The notes under the pieces are model-generated. The model saw only the letters and a list, made by a program, of their open reading frames with translations, was not told the origin of the DNA and made no database searches. From contig JAPLDJ010000016.1 in assembly GCA_026391805.1 (NCBI GenBank), forward strand, positions 207,902 through 271,901: 64,000 bases of DNA, given 5' to 3'. The DNA is from Bacteroidota bacterium. GTDB taxonomy: Bacteria; Bacteroidota; Bacteroidia; Bacteroidales; FEN-979. This document shows positions 44,523 through 53,604 of the stretch, piece after piece (the stretch's first letter is position 1; each line of letters begins with the position of its first letter). The position numbers were made by a program, and so were the translations under genes.

Positions 44523-45608
44523 ATGAACCTTGACCTGCTCATTAAAAAAGCCCTGCGGCTGGAGTTCCTGGATACCCACCAGGCGCTCGAGCTGTTTCAT
44601 CATCTCCCGGTGGGCGAACTGGCCTTTGTGGCGGATGAATTGCGGAAGCTCCATCATCCCGGCAACAAGGTCACCTGGATCATCGACCGGAATGTTAACA
44701 TAACCAATGCCTGCATCTCCGGCTGCAAATTCTGCAATTTCTACCGGCCGGCCAGCAACAAAAATGTTTACATCACCACACTCAATGAATATGCGGCCAA
44801 GATTGAAGAGATGGAGTGCATCGGCGGGAACCAGCTGCTCCTGCAGGGAGGTTTGCACCCGAAGCTGGGCCTGAACTGGTATGTTGATCTTTTTAAAAAT
44901 CTGAAGAAGCGCTTTCCGGAACTCCGGCTTCATGCACTCGGTCCCCCGGAAATCGTACACCTTGCAAAGATGGAATCGGTCAGTTACAGTGTCGTGCTGA
45001 AACAGCTAAAGGAGGCCGGGCTCAGCAGTCTTCCGGGCGCCGGGGCCGAGATCCTTTCCGACAGGGTCAGGAAGATCCTGTCACCGGTCAAATGCACCGT
45101 CAAAGAGTGGCTGGAGGTGATGAAAGCAGCGCACAAGCTGGGGCTCACGACGTCGGCCACCATGATGTTCGGACACATTGAAACAATGGAAGAGCGGATG
45201 ATGCACCTGGTGCGGATCCGTGAGACACAGGCACATAAACCTGCCGGGGCGAAAGGATTCATTTCGTTCATCCCATGGCCTTTCCAGGATAAGGATACCG
45301 TCCTTGCAAAACGGAAGGGAATCCGCAATAATGTTACACCTGAAGAGTACATCCGGATGATCGCCATCTGCCGCATCATGCTTCCAAACATTCCGAACAT
45401 CCAGGCTTCCTGGCTGACCGTAGGAAAGGAAACGGCACAGTTATGCCTTCACGCGGGAGCCAACGATTTCGGATCGATCATGATCGAGGAGAATGTGGTT
45501 TCCGTTGCCGGCGCTACGCATAAATTTGATGTGGAAGGAATCCAGGAAGCCATCCGGGAAGCAGGTTTCGAACCGGCCCGACGCAACCAGGAATTTGAGC
45601 TGGTTTAG
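44523..45608 (+). CDS. mqnC: Cyclic dehypoxanthinyl futalosine synthase (radical SAM)
   Basis: 361 residues. The radical-SAM CxxxCxxC is in NACISGCKFCNFYR (residues about 62-75). QLLLQGGLHPKLGLNWYVDLF, SLPGAGAEIL and ASWLTVGKETAQLCLHAGANDFGS match MqnC rather than MqnE. It cyclises dehypoxanthine futalosine in the futalosine route to menaquinone, the quinone that SdhCAB would use. No other mqn genes are in the window. Confidence 0.85.
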   Translation: MNLDLLIKKALRLEFLDTHQALELFHHLPVGELAFVADELRKLHHPGNKVTWIIDRNVNITNACISGCKFCNFYRPASNKNVYITTLNEYAAKIEEMECIGGNQLLLQGGLHPKLGLNWYVDLFKNLKKRFPELRLHALGPPEIVHLAKMESVSYSVVLKQLKEAGLSSLPGAGAEILSDRVRKILSPVKCTVKEWLEVMKAAHKLGLTTSATMMFGHIETMEERMMHLVRIRETQAHKPAGAKGFISFIPWPFQDKDTVLAKRKGIRNNVTPEEYIRMIAICRIMLPNIPNIQASWLTVGKETAQLCLHAGANDFGSIMIEENVVSVAGATHKFDVEGIQEAIREAGFEPARRNQEFELV

Positions 45609-46303
45609 TCCCTGCATTTCACAGGATAGAGTTTCATATTGTCAAGGTCGAGGGCGACGAGGTTCCCCATGCCGGGGTAGCGATAAACACAACCCCCGTC
45701 AAGATTAATAACCTTAGACCGAGTATCAGCAATTCTCTGTTCTATTTCCGATAATCCAACCGGCGTATGTCCGTGGATCAGCTTCCGGTTTCCGAGGACC
45801 CCTTCGGGAGGATCCTCACTCCGTGTCCATAAGATCGTATCTTCATCTTTTAGCGAGTCCTTGTTCCCATTTCCCAATCCCGCATGAACGAAAAGAAAAT
45901 CATCGGTCTCTTCATACAGCGGCAATGACCGGAAAAAATCAATGTAATCCGGTGGGATCAGGTCAACTGAATCGGGAGAATTTATTTCGGAAGGCTCAGC
46001 GCCAAAGCTGATCAATGTGGTTCCGCAACCATTCCGGGACCAGTTCTCAAAAAAAACTTTATCTCCCATTGTTTTCAGCAACATCCATTCATGGTTTCCC
46101 ATGACCGGTTTCACTGTAACAAGCGACATCAGCTGTCGGATGTAATCGATCACCTCCCTGCTGCCAGGGCCCCGGTCGATGTAATCACCCAGAAGAAAAA
46201 GGGTATCTCCCGCTTTGATCTTCAGCACATCTTCAACAAGATACCTGAAGGTCAGGATGCAGCCGTGGATGTCCCCGATCGCGTAACGGCGGTTCTTAGC
46301 CAT
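45605..46303 (-). CDS. Serine/threonine protein phosphatase (PP2A-like metallophosphoesterase)
   Basis: 232 residues. YAIGDIHGC, LLGDYIDRGPGS and VMGNHEWML are the three consecutive phosphoesterase motifs; LIHGHTPVG supplies the late histidines. This compact form is like phage lambda phosphatase and bacterial PrpA/PrpB. It may dephosphorylate proteins or small molecules. It overlaps the waaA stop by 8 bp (ATGGCTAA) and is convergent with mqnC, overlapping it by 4 bp. Confidence 0.88.
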   Translation of the reverse strand: MAKNRRYAIGDIHGCILTFRYLVEDVLKIKAGDTLFLLGDYIDRGPGSREVIDYIRQLMSLVTVKPVMGNHEWMLLKTMGDKVFFENWSRNGCGTTLISFGAEPSEINSPDSVDLIPPDYIDFFRSLPLYEETDDFLFVHAGLGNGNKDSLKDEDTILWTRSEDPPEGVLGNRKLIHGHTPVGLSEIEQRIADTRSKVINLDGGCVYRYPGMGNLVALDLDNMKLYPVKCRD

Positions 46304-47552
46304 TTATATGATCCAGTATGTAGCTTGTAGCGCCTTTGTTTGCGGAAACATAGGTTCTGCATATAGCTGATGCCCGTTCATGCCGTCCGGGATTGTTCAG
46401 CAGGTTTCCGAGGGCTGATTTGAATTCATCTTTATTCCCGATGCTGAATGCGCCTCCCTCACGGATCAGCTCGCAGGCCTCCCTGAAACGCAGGTAATTG
46501 GGACCGAATATTACCGGGACGCCAAAGGCTGCAGATTCCAGGATGTTGTGAATGCCGACGCCAAACCCTCCGCCGATGAAGGAAACATGAGCATACCGGT
46601 AAAGAAAGGCGAGGATCCCGATGCTGTCGATCACCAGGACCCGGGCCTCAGCGATGCTCTGCGCGTTCGCTTCCGAATAACGGAGTCCCCCGGTTCCGAT
46701 CAGCGACATCAGACCATCGATCCTTCCTTTATCAACTTCATGAGGAGCTATAACAAATTTCATTTTGTCATTATTCTCATGAATAAAGGGAAGTATGACG
46801 GTTTCGTCTTCGGGCCAGGTGCTTCCTGCAAGAAGGACCTTTGAGTTCCGGCAGAATTCCTCCATCAGCTCAACCGGCCGGTTCTGCTCCGCAACGGCCT
46901 GTACACGGTCGAACCGCGTATCTCCTGAAACCGTCACTTTGCTGATCCCGATCTTTTGGAGCAGGGCTTCTGAATCCCTGTCCTGGACAAAAAACCAGGC
47001 CAGGTTATCCAGTTGTTTCCTGAACCATCCCCCGTACCACCTGAAAAAGGGTTGCGAGGGCCGGAAGATCGCGGAGACCATGTAAACCGGGATGTTCTTT
47101 TTCTTCAGTTCTGCGATGTAATTGTACCAGTATTCGTATTTGATGAAGAAGACGATGGAGGGCGAAAGAAGACGGATAAATTCCTTCACATTGGCGCGGG
47201 TATCTGCAGGCAGGTAAAAGACATGATCGGCCCCGGGATAGTTCTTTCGGATCTCAAATCCTGAAGGAGAAAAGAATGTAAGAACGATGCGGTGATCGGG
47301 CCGTGACAATTTAAATGCTTCAAGAATCGGCCGGCCCTGTTCGAATTCGCCGAGGCTGGCGCAATGGAACCAGGCAACTTTTTTCTTTTCCTTATGCGAA
47401 GAAAGCGCTGACTGAATATTCTTCAGAAGGTTCTTCCTGCCATTTACCCATTGCCGTGCCTTCGGGTTGAAAAGGGCCGCGATCCGGATGGCCGAAACGT
47501 AGAACAGGACAAATATGTTGTAAACTATAAACACGTTCGGACAGGAAGGCAA
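46296..47552 (-). CDS. waaA: 3-deoxy-D-manno-octulosonic acid (Kdo) transferase
   Basis: 418 residues, GT30 family. One N-terminal membrane anchor. VAWFHCASLGEFEQGRPILE, LTFFSPSGFEIRKNYP and the late SFIGGGFGVGIHNILESAAFG with VIFGPNY are classic WaaA motifs. It adds Kdo to the lipid A precursor at the cytoplasmic face of the inner membrane. Its presence shows that the organism makes a lipopolysaccharide-type outer membrane. Confidence 0.93.
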   Translation of the reverse strand: MPSCPNVFIVYNIFVLFYVSAIRIAALFNPKARQWVNGRKNLLKNIQSALSSHKEKKKVAWFHCASLGEFEQGRPILEAFKLSRPDHRIVLTFFSPSGFEIRKNYPGADHVFYLPADTRANVKEFIRLLSPSIVFFIKYEYWYNYIAELKKKNIPVYMVSAIFRPSQPFFRWYGGWFRKQLDNLAWFFVQDRDSEALLQKIGISKVTVSGDTRFDRVQAVAEQNRPVELMEEFCRNSKVLLAGSTWPEDETVILPFIHENNDKMKFVIAPHEVDKGRIDGLMSLIGTGGLRYSEANAQSIAEARVLVIDSIGILAFLYRYAHVSFIGGGFGVGIHNILESAAFGVPVIFGPNYLRFREACELIREGGAFSIGNKDEFKSALGNLLNNPGRHERASAICRTYVSANKGATSYILDHING

Positions 47553-47558
47553 TATGAA

Positions 47559-48323
47559 TTAGTACATGTAAAAATCCTTTGGCTTTCGCTTGTAAAGCGG
47601 GATGATCCATTTCACCCTGATCCCGTAAAACTGGCTTGAATAGGAAGTTTTATCCGGTTTGCCGGTATCAAAATCATAGTCGCGGCGCGATTTGGTCCAG
47701 GCCTGGATAAATTCAAAGTTGACCGAAAAATTGAGGATGCGCGACTCACCGAGATAAATGTAACCGATGGTTCCCGACAGCGCCATGCCGCTGTTCAGCC
47801 GGTCGTATCCTTTTTTATAATCACCCGCAACCTGCGGCGCCAAATTGTCGCCGTCATGGATCCTGATCTTATTCTGCAGATAACCGAGTCCCAGCATGAC
47901 CAGCGGACCGGAGTTGGGATTTGGCGAGATGACAGGGAACACCTTCCCGAATTTGGCAAAGATGGTAAATCCTCTTTCAGCAAAGGCGATCTCGGAATAA
48001 TAGCCGGCAGAGTTGATCACGAAGCCATCGGGTGTCACTATATTCTTCAACAGCGAGTCACTGTTCTTTACGTTTTCCCCGAACATGTAACATCCTTCAG
48101 CGGCGATCAGCCAGTTTGTTTTGGTCTTGAACATAAACCCGCCGCCGATGCTCGAGTTGCTTCCATACCGTTTTGCCAGGTCACCACCCGGCCACTGGTA
48201 TGCATAGGTGGCATAGAACATGGGGGCAAAAATGGAGGAGTCTTTCACATTGACCTGCGAAAAAGAATGCTGACCGCAAAACAGAAGAACGAGGGGAAGA
48301 AAAAAGTAAAATTTCCTGTTCAT
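47559..48323 (-). CDS. Predicted outer-membrane beta-barrel protein, 254 aa
   Basis: Start at the ATG 48323, where a clean signal peptide begins (MNRKFYFFLPLVLLFCGQHSFSQ). A longer frame to 48398 overlaps the neighbour and hides the signal. The mature part alternates aromatic and polar residues (YATYAYQWPGG, GYYSEIAFAERGFTIFAKFG, NSGMALSGTIGYIYLG) and ends in short strands, as expected of a small barrel. No function is known to me. The gene ends 6 bp before waaA. Confidence 0.65.
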   Translation of the reverse strand: MNRKFYFFLPLVLLFCGQHSFSQVNVKDSSIFAPMFYATYAYQWPGGDLAKRYGSNSSIGGGFMFKTKTNWLIAAEGCYMFGENVKNSDSLLKNIVTPDGFVINSAGYYSEIAFAERGFTIFAKFGKVFPVISPNPNSGPLVMLGLGYLQNKIRIHDGDNLAPQVAGDYKKGYDRLNSGMALSGTIGYIYLGESRILNFSVNFEFIQAWTKSRRDYDFDTGKPDKTSYSSQFYGIRVKWIIPLYKRKPKDFYMY

Positions 48324-48378
48324 GATGACCTTTATTGTAGAACGCTTTGCAGCCTGTTTTGGTATGGATGAGGTTCTG

Positions 48379-49110
48379 TCAGAACTTAAAAACCGCACCT
48401 GCTCCTATGTTGATGGTTGATACTACCTTTTTGATCGAGATCTCGTTCAGATGAGTAACATTCTTATTTGTCGTTGTATCCCAATCCTGCCACTGGTATT
48501 CCTTGGAGAGTTTCGGGCTTCCGCCCAGGTAACCGATATTCACCTGCAGGGCAACCTTTTTCGACACCGAATACCCCACTCCGGCGCTCAATCCATATCC
48601 GAAACCGTAGGCCATATTTTTTACAGTCTGCTGGCTCATCGGATCGTAATAACGGAAAACGGGGCTGAAGGAAACAATCGCCCCGATCAGGATCCTGGCA
48701 TTGATCAGCAGCTTGTGTAGCTGCCTGACCAGGACAGGACCTAACAGAAGGTAATGATTTGACCAGTTGCCGGAGCCGATCGGGTTTGGATCACTTCCCT
48801 CCATGACAATATCCTCTGCAGAAGCAAGGATAGGATTTCGCTGATAGGTGTACTGGAGACCAAGACCGACCGGGTTTTTGCCGGGATAGTCAAAGTTAAC
48901 CTGGATGAAATAGCCGGTTCCGGCATATCCTGCACTTTCATCGGTCTTGTCTGTACTGGTATAAGCACTGCCGGCAGGAAAAGAAACCCCGGCAGTAGCA
49001 TCCAGGTACATCCCTTTTACTTTTTTTTCCTTCTTCTGTATGGAATCGGTTTGCGCAACGGTTGATCCCGACAGGGCGAGCATGAGAAGAAGAATAAAAT
49101 ATCGTTTCAT
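48379..49110 (-). CDS. Predicted outer-membrane beta-barrel protein, 243 aa
   Basis: Start at the ATG 49110, giving signal peptide MKRYFILLLMLALSGSTVAQ. The mature protein has repeated amphipathic strands (YFIQVNFDYPGKNPVGLGLQY, YGFGYGLSAGVGYSVSKKVALQVNIGYLGG) and ends with aromatic GAGAVFKF, a typical barrel C-terminus. The ligand or cargo is unknown. It is probably co-transcribed with the next barrel gene, 55 bp downstream. Confidence 0.68.
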   Translation of the reverse strand: MKRYFILLLMLALSGSTVAQTDSIQKKEKKVKGMYLDATAGVSFPAGSAYTSTDKTDESAGYAGTGYFIQVNFDYPGKNPVGLGLQYTYQRNPILASAEDIVMEGSDPNPIGSGNWSNHYLLLGPVLVRQLHKLLINARILIGAIVSFSPVFRYYDPMSQQTVKNMAYGFGYGLSAGVGYSVSKKVALQVNIGYLGGSPKLSKEYQWQDWDTTTNKNVTHLNEISIKKVVSTINIGAGAVFKF

Positions 49111-49129
49111 GAACAATCGGTTTCCGATA

Positions 49130-49137
49130 CAAAGTTA
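49130..49137 (-). promoter_or_regulatory. -7 box (TAACTTTG) for the barrel gene pair
   Basis: TAACTTTG on the minus strand lies 19 bp before the ATG at 49110. Confidence 0.45.
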
Positions 49138-49199
49138 ATAGTTTTTACCATGGTCTGGCTGAGGAAAAGGATGGTTTGTTTTGGCGGAGCTGGGAGTGC

Positions 49200-49230
49200 T
49201 TTGTGGTTACAGATCGCTTTCATACCTTTG
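49200..49230 (+). promoter_or_regulatory. Bacteroidetes-type promoter for the Wzi-like gene
   Basis: TTTG at 49200-49203, a 19-bp spacer and TACCTTTG at 49223-49230 match the full consensus. Part of it coincides with a degenerate CACAAAGG-type repeat arm (ctttgtggtta). Confidence 0.7.
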
Positions 49231-49263
49231 TGAAAATTTATAGTTCACCCAAAATCAGATCGT

Positions 49264-50877
49264 TTGAAACGACAAATCCTGCTGATAGTTCTTTTTTGCA
49301 GCCCGCTGTTTGCACTGCCGCAGGTCGTTTACCAGGATTTGACTAACACCGGGATTTATGATTTCATGGATGAACTGGCCAACCTCAGGATCATTGATGT
49401 GACGTCTGCCGTGAAACCTTATTCGCGGATCTTCATCGCCGAAAAATTAAAAGAAGCCTCAGCTGTAAAGGAGAAGATGAACAAGCGCCAGAAAAAAGAG
49501 CTGGATTTTTATCTGCGGGATTACAACCTTGAACTGAAGCCCGACCTGAGCTATTTCAAGAAAAAAAACAAGGGGATGTTCAAAAAGAAGGAGCACATCG
49601 GGATCCCGCTGAGCCCGCTGGCGCTGGTTTACAAAGACTCGCTGTTTACGTTCTCTTTCCGGCCGATTTATGGCGTTTACGGGTATGTCCCTGAAAACAA
49701 TCAAAACAATGTATATCACCGCTGGGGTGGAATAGAGATTTTTGGGACGATTGGCCGGCATGTCGGGTTTTATACAAGCATGCGCGACAATCATGAGAGC
49801 GAGCTTCTGGTGAACCGGGGATACCTGACGACAGAGGAAGGCGCAGCCTGGAAGGAGTCGCCGAAAGGCGGCGATTACAGCGAGGTACGCGGCGGAGTTA
49901 CCTTTGCCTGGAACTGGGGTTCGGTGCTGCTGGCAAAAGATCATTTTCAATGGGGAGATAATTATCATGGGTCGAACATCCTGTCGGGAAGAACGCCATC
50001 GTTCCCTTTCCTTCAGCTGAGCATGAAGCCTGCCCGGTGGTTCAGCTTCCAGTTTGTCACAGCCATGCTGATCTCTGAAGTGGTGGATACGTCCCGCACT
50101 TATAATGTTCCCGGCGGGCTCCGCGAATATTATTTCAATAAATTCCTTTCGGCCGCCATGATCACCTTTACCCCCTGGAGGGGACTGGACCTTTCCATTG
50201 GAAATTCAGTGGTCTCCTGCTCACAGAGCTACAACCCGGCCTACCTGAGCCCGTTTCTTTTTTACACCAGTCCTCCTTCATCCGGTGATTCTGCGCAGAA
50301 AGCCAGCCACGGCAGCAATTCGCAGCTTTTTTTCAACATCAGTTCAAGGCAGATCAAACATCTGCACCTCTATGCCTCTGTTTTTATCGATGACCTGGCA
50401 ACCACAAAATTCAACGATACAACCTATACAAGCATCAGCTGGAAAGCCGGGTTCAGGCTCAGCAACCTGTTCAACCTTTCCCTGACCGCCGAATATACCC
50501 GTACTTCACCAAAAACCTATTCTTCTCCGGTTTCTACGCAAACGTTTGAATCGAACCGGTACTGCATGGGGAACTATCTTCGTGACAATTCCCAGGAATT
50601 ATTCGCATCGCTCGGTTACAGGCCTGTCAGGGGATTGATGTTCAACCTGTCCTATAACAAGGCAGAACACGGCGGCATGTTTGATAAAAAAACCCTTGCC
50701 ACAACCTCCTGGACATACGAAGCAGTGAAAGCAGACGTTACCTATGAATTCATCAACAATGCCTATGTCTCGATCGGATACCAGTACCTGGCCATTACCG
50801 GCGATGAATCCCTCTCCCCGGGAATTTTCATGGGAACACAGAACATGCTGTGCGGCGGTATCAACATCGGATTTTAA
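49264..50877 (+). CDS. Capsule assembly Wzi family outer-membrane protein
   Basis: 537 residues from a TTG start at 49264. No in-frame ATG precedes the signal peptide (KRQILLIVLFCSPLFALPQ), so TTG is preferred. The body matches the Wzi-type barrel: NVYHRWGGIEIFGTIGRHVGFYTSMRDNH, WGDNYHGSNILSGRTPSFPFLQLSMKP, FTPWRGLDLSIGNSVV. Wzi retains capsular polysaccharide on the surface. It could bind the product of the glycan locus about 10 kb away. The consensus promoter leaves a leader of about 27 nt. Confidence 0.82.
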   Translation: MKRQILLIVLFCSPLFALPQVVYQDLTNTGIYDFMDELANLRIIDVTSAVKPYSRIFIAEKLKEASAVKEKMNKRQKKELDFYLRDYNLELKPDLSYFKKKNKGMFKKKEHIGIPLSPLALVYKDSLFTFSFRPIYGVYGYVPENNQNNVYHRWGGIEIFGTIGRHVGFYTSMRDNHESELLVNRGYLTTEEGAAWKESPKGGDYSEVRGGVTFAWNWGSVLLAKDHFQWGDNYHGSNILSGRTPSFPFLQLSMKPARWFSFQFVTAMLISEVVDTSRTYNVPGGLREYYFNKFLSAAMITFTPWRGLDLSIGNSVVSCSQSYNPAYLSPFLFYTSPPSSGDSAQKASHGSNSQLFFNISSRQIKHLHLYASVFIDDLATTKFNDTTYTSISWKAGFRLSNLFNLSLTAEYTRTSPKTYSSPVSTQTFESNRYCMGNYLRDNSQELFASLGYRPVRGLMFNLSYNKAEHGGMFDKKTLATTSWTYEAVKADVTYEFINNAYVSIGYQYLAITGDESLSPGIFMGTQNMLCGGINIGF

Positions 50878-50934
50878 AGAACTTCAATCAATATAAATTA
50901 TCATTATTAACTGCATCAATAAAATCATCAACTT

Positions 50935-52617
50935 ATGAGAAAACAAATCTTTATCACAAGCCTGATGCTGCTGATGGTGGCAGGCTCCGCTATCCGGACC
51001 CAGGCGTGTACGAATTTTTTATTTACCAGAGGAGCGACCGTCGACGGATCGGTGATGATCACCTATTCGGCCGATTCGCACACCTTATACGGAGAGTTGT
51101 ATTACAAGCCTGCCAAGGATTATCCTGCAGGCGCCATGATGGATGTGTATGAATGGGACACCGGCAAAAAATTGGGACAGATTCCCCAGGTCAGGCATAC
51201 TTATTCGGTTGTGGGGAACATGAATGAATACCAGGTTGCACTTGGAGAGACCACCTTCGGCGGCCGCGAGGAGCTGTTTCATCAGCCCACCGCCATCGTT
51301 GATTATGGTTCCATGATGTACCTTGCCATGCAGCGCGCCAAAACAGCCCGGGAAGCCCTGCAGGTCATGACCGACCTGGTAGAGAAGTACGGCTATTACA
51401 GCGAAGGTGAATCGATTTCCGTTTCGGATAAAAATGAAGCCTGGATCTTCGAGATCATCGGCAAAGGCGAAAAAGAAAAAGGAGCTGTTTGGGTCGCACG
51501 GAGAATTCCTGATGGTTATGTATGTGCACATGCCAACCAGGCACGCATCACCCAGTTCCCGCTGAATGACCCCGAGAACTGCATCTATTCGAAAGACGTG
51601 ATCACCTTTGCACGTGCTAAAGGCTGGTTTGACGGTAAGGATGAAGAATTCAGCTTTTCCGACACCTATGCACCGGTCACCTTCAGCGGTGCCCGGGCAT
51701 GTGAAGGAAGGGTCTGGGCCATGTTCAACCGTATAAACGGAGATATGCTGCAGTACCAGGATTACGCTATGGGACATGTTACCAAAGGGAAATGGGGCTA
51801 TGCCACCAACCGCATGCCGCTCTGGATCAAGCCCGACAAGAAAGTTTCCGTTCATGATGCCATGGAACTGATGCGCGATCATTATGAAGGCACCAAGATG
51901 GATATGACGAACGACATCGGTGCCGGACCTTTCAATTGTCCTTACCGCTGGCGCCCGATGTACTGGACCACCGACAGCACCAATTATTTTGTCATGGAAC
52001 GTGCAACCTCTACCCAGCAAACCGGGTTTGTCTTTGTGGCACAGAGCCGTTCCTGGCTTCCTGATCCAATCGGCGGGATCCACTGGTTTGGCGTTGATGA
52101 CACCTATACCACCGTCTTCAGCCCGATGTATTGCGGCATCACGAAAGTTCCCCATTCCTATGCAGAAGGGAACGGAAGCATGGTTGAATATTCACCAACC
52201 TCAGCCTTCTGGGCTTTCAATTTTGTATCCAATTGGGCATACACAAAGTACAGTTACATGATCAAGGATATCCAGAAAGTTCAGCGCGAGCTGGAACTTG
52301 GGTTCATCGACCAGACTGCGAAGATTGACAAGGAAGCTGCTGCATTGTACAAGACCGACAAGAACAAAGCCAGGGCCCTCCTGACCAGTTATTCCGTGAA
52401 AACCGGCGATGCAACCGTTGCCCGGTGGAAACAGCTTGGCGAATACCTTCTTGTAAAATACATGGACGGGAACGTGAAGAAAGAGAAGGACGGAAAATTT
52501 GAAACCAACGGAACCGGCCAGGGAGCCTACCCAATGCAACCGGGTTATCCCAAGTGGTGGCTGAAGGAAATCCAGCGGGAACACGGTGATGTTCTCCAGG
52601 AAGTGAAAGTGAAATAA
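50935..52617 (+). CDS. C69 family dipeptidase
   Basis: 560 residues. The signal peptide ends before Cys: residues 20-25 are IRTQACTNFL, where the N-terminal-nucleophile cysteine of peptidase U34/C69 becomes exposed after processing. TRGATVDGSVMITYSADSH is the family signature. QARITQFPLNDPENCIYSKDVI and GPFNCPYRWRPMYW follow. It is likely a periplasmic or surface dipeptidase. It lies 57 bp after the Wzi-like gene and ends at a strong intrinsic terminator. Confidence 0.88.
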   Translation: MRKQIFITSLMLLMVAGSAIRTQACTNFLFTRGATVDGSVMITYSADSHTLYGELYYKPAKDYPAGAMMDVYEWDTGKKLGQIPQVRHTYSVVGNMNEYQVALGETTFGGREELFHQPTAIVDYGSMMYLAMQRAKTAREALQVMTDLVEKYGYYSEGESISVSDKNEAWIFEIIGKGEKEKGAVWVARRIPDGYVCAHANQARITQFPLNDPENCIYSKDVITFARAKGWFDGKDEEFSFSDTYAPVTFSGARACEGRVWAMFNRINGDMLQYQDYAMGHVTKGKWGYATNRMPLWIKPDKKVSVHDAMELMRDHYEGTKMDMTNDIGAGPFNCPYRWRPMYWTTDSTNYFVMERATSTQQTGFVFVAQSRSWLPDPIGGIHWFGVDDTYTTVFSPMYCGITKVPHSYAEGNGSMVEYSPTSAFWAFNFVSNWAYTKYSYMIKDIQKVQRELELGFIDQTAKIDKEAAALYKTDKNKARALLTSYSVKTGDATVARWKQLGEYLLVKYMDGNVKKEKDGKFETNGTGQGAYPMQPGYPKWWLKEIQREHGDVLQEVKVK

Positions 52618-52640
52618 TCCTTTCCGGAACAGCCTAAAAG

Positions 52641-52672
52641 CAGGATACCAAAAACGGTATCCTGTTTTTTTT
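52641..52672 (+). terminator. Rho-independent terminator after the C69 dipeptidase
   Basis: CAGGATACC (52641-52649), a six-base loop, GGTATCCTG (52656-52664), then eight T. The stem is perfect. Confidence 0.9.
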
Positions 52673-52675
52673 ATC

Positions 52676-52683
52676 TATATTTG
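52676..52683 (+). promoter_or_regulatory. -7 box (TATATTTG) for the coiled-coil protein gene
   Basis: TATATTTG directly follows the terminator and lies 23 bp before the ATG at 52707. Confidence 0.55.
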
Positions 52684-52706
52684 CAGAACAGCAAAAACAC
52701 TACTTC

Positions 52707-53603
52707 ATGGAGGAAAAAAGCCAGAACAACCGCAACCTGAAGATCATCATCGGGGTCCTCGTCCTTCTCCTCGCCATCCTCTTCGTATGGATGATGTTGC
52801 AGCGGACGCAGTATTCATTCCTGGTGAAAGAAAAAGAGCAGCAGCGGACCGATCTTCAGCATGAACTCGATTCTGTCATCACTGAACACAACAAAACAAA
52901 ACAGGCCTATGGCGCGCTTTCCGATTCGCTTAAGGCAAAGGACAGCCTGATCCAGGCCAACGCCATCGAGATCAAAAAACTCCTCGGCACACAATGGGAA
53001 TATGCCAAGGTGAGTAAAAAGCTGGCCCGCCTGCAGATCATTGCACAGGGCTATGTAAGGCAGATGGATTCCCTCTATACCGTGAACCAGGAGCTGCATG
53101 CGGAAAATGAAAAGATCCGGCAGGATTTCAGGAATGAACAATCACGCTCGCAATCGCTTGTCAAAGACAAAGAGGAACTAACCGCCAGGGTCAATAATGC
53201 AGCGGTCCTCCGGGCGTATGATGTGACCTCAACGGCCATAAAACTGAAAGGCGGGGATAAGGAAACCCCCACCGACAAAGCCAGCCGTACCGACCGGGTG
53301 AAGGTATGTTTTACCATCGGGGAAAATCCGCTGGTAAAAGCCGGCAAAAAAAGCATCTATATCTGCATCTCACGTCCCGACAATGTTGTGGTCATAAAGT
53401 CAAAATACGATACTTTTACATTCAACGGGCAAACCATACCTTATTCGGTCAGGGAAGATATCTCTTACGACGGAAAGGCGATGAACCTCTGCGTCAAATG
53501 GACAAAGAAGGACAACGACAAGCCTGCCATGAAAGGTCAGTACACGGTGACCGTTTATACCGAGGATAAATTGATCGGATCAGGAACCTTTCAGCTGAAA
53601 TAG
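52707..53603 (+). CDS. Membrane-anchored coiled-coil protein with C-terminal beta domain, unknown function
   Basis: 298 residues. One transmembrane segment at about 12-31 (IIIGVLVLLLAILFVWMML). A long coiled coil follows at about 38-165, rich in E/K/Q with SLKAKDSLIQ and QELHAENEKI. A compact beta domain then begins at about 190 (RVKVCFTIGENPLVKAGKKS) and ends GSGTFQLK. I recognise this only as a common Bacteroidetes hypothetical. It would project into the periplasm. It ends 1 bp before pfkA, so the two are probably co-transcribed. Confidence 0.7.
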   Translation: MEEKSQNNRNLKIIIGVLVLLLAILFVWMMLQRTQYSFLVKEKEQQRTDLQHELDSVITEHNKTKQAYGALSDSLKAKDSLIQANAIEIKKLLGTQWEYAKVSKKLARLQIIAQGYVRQMDSLYTVNQELHAENEKIRQDFRNEQSRSQSLVKDKEELTARVNNAAVLRAYDVTSTAIKLKGGDKETPTDKASRTDRVKVCFTIGENPLVKAGKKSIYICISRPDNVVVIKSKYDTFTFNGQTIPYSVREDISYDGKAMNLCVKWTKKDNDKPAMKGQYTVTVYTEDKLIGSGTFQLK

Positions 53604-53604
53604 G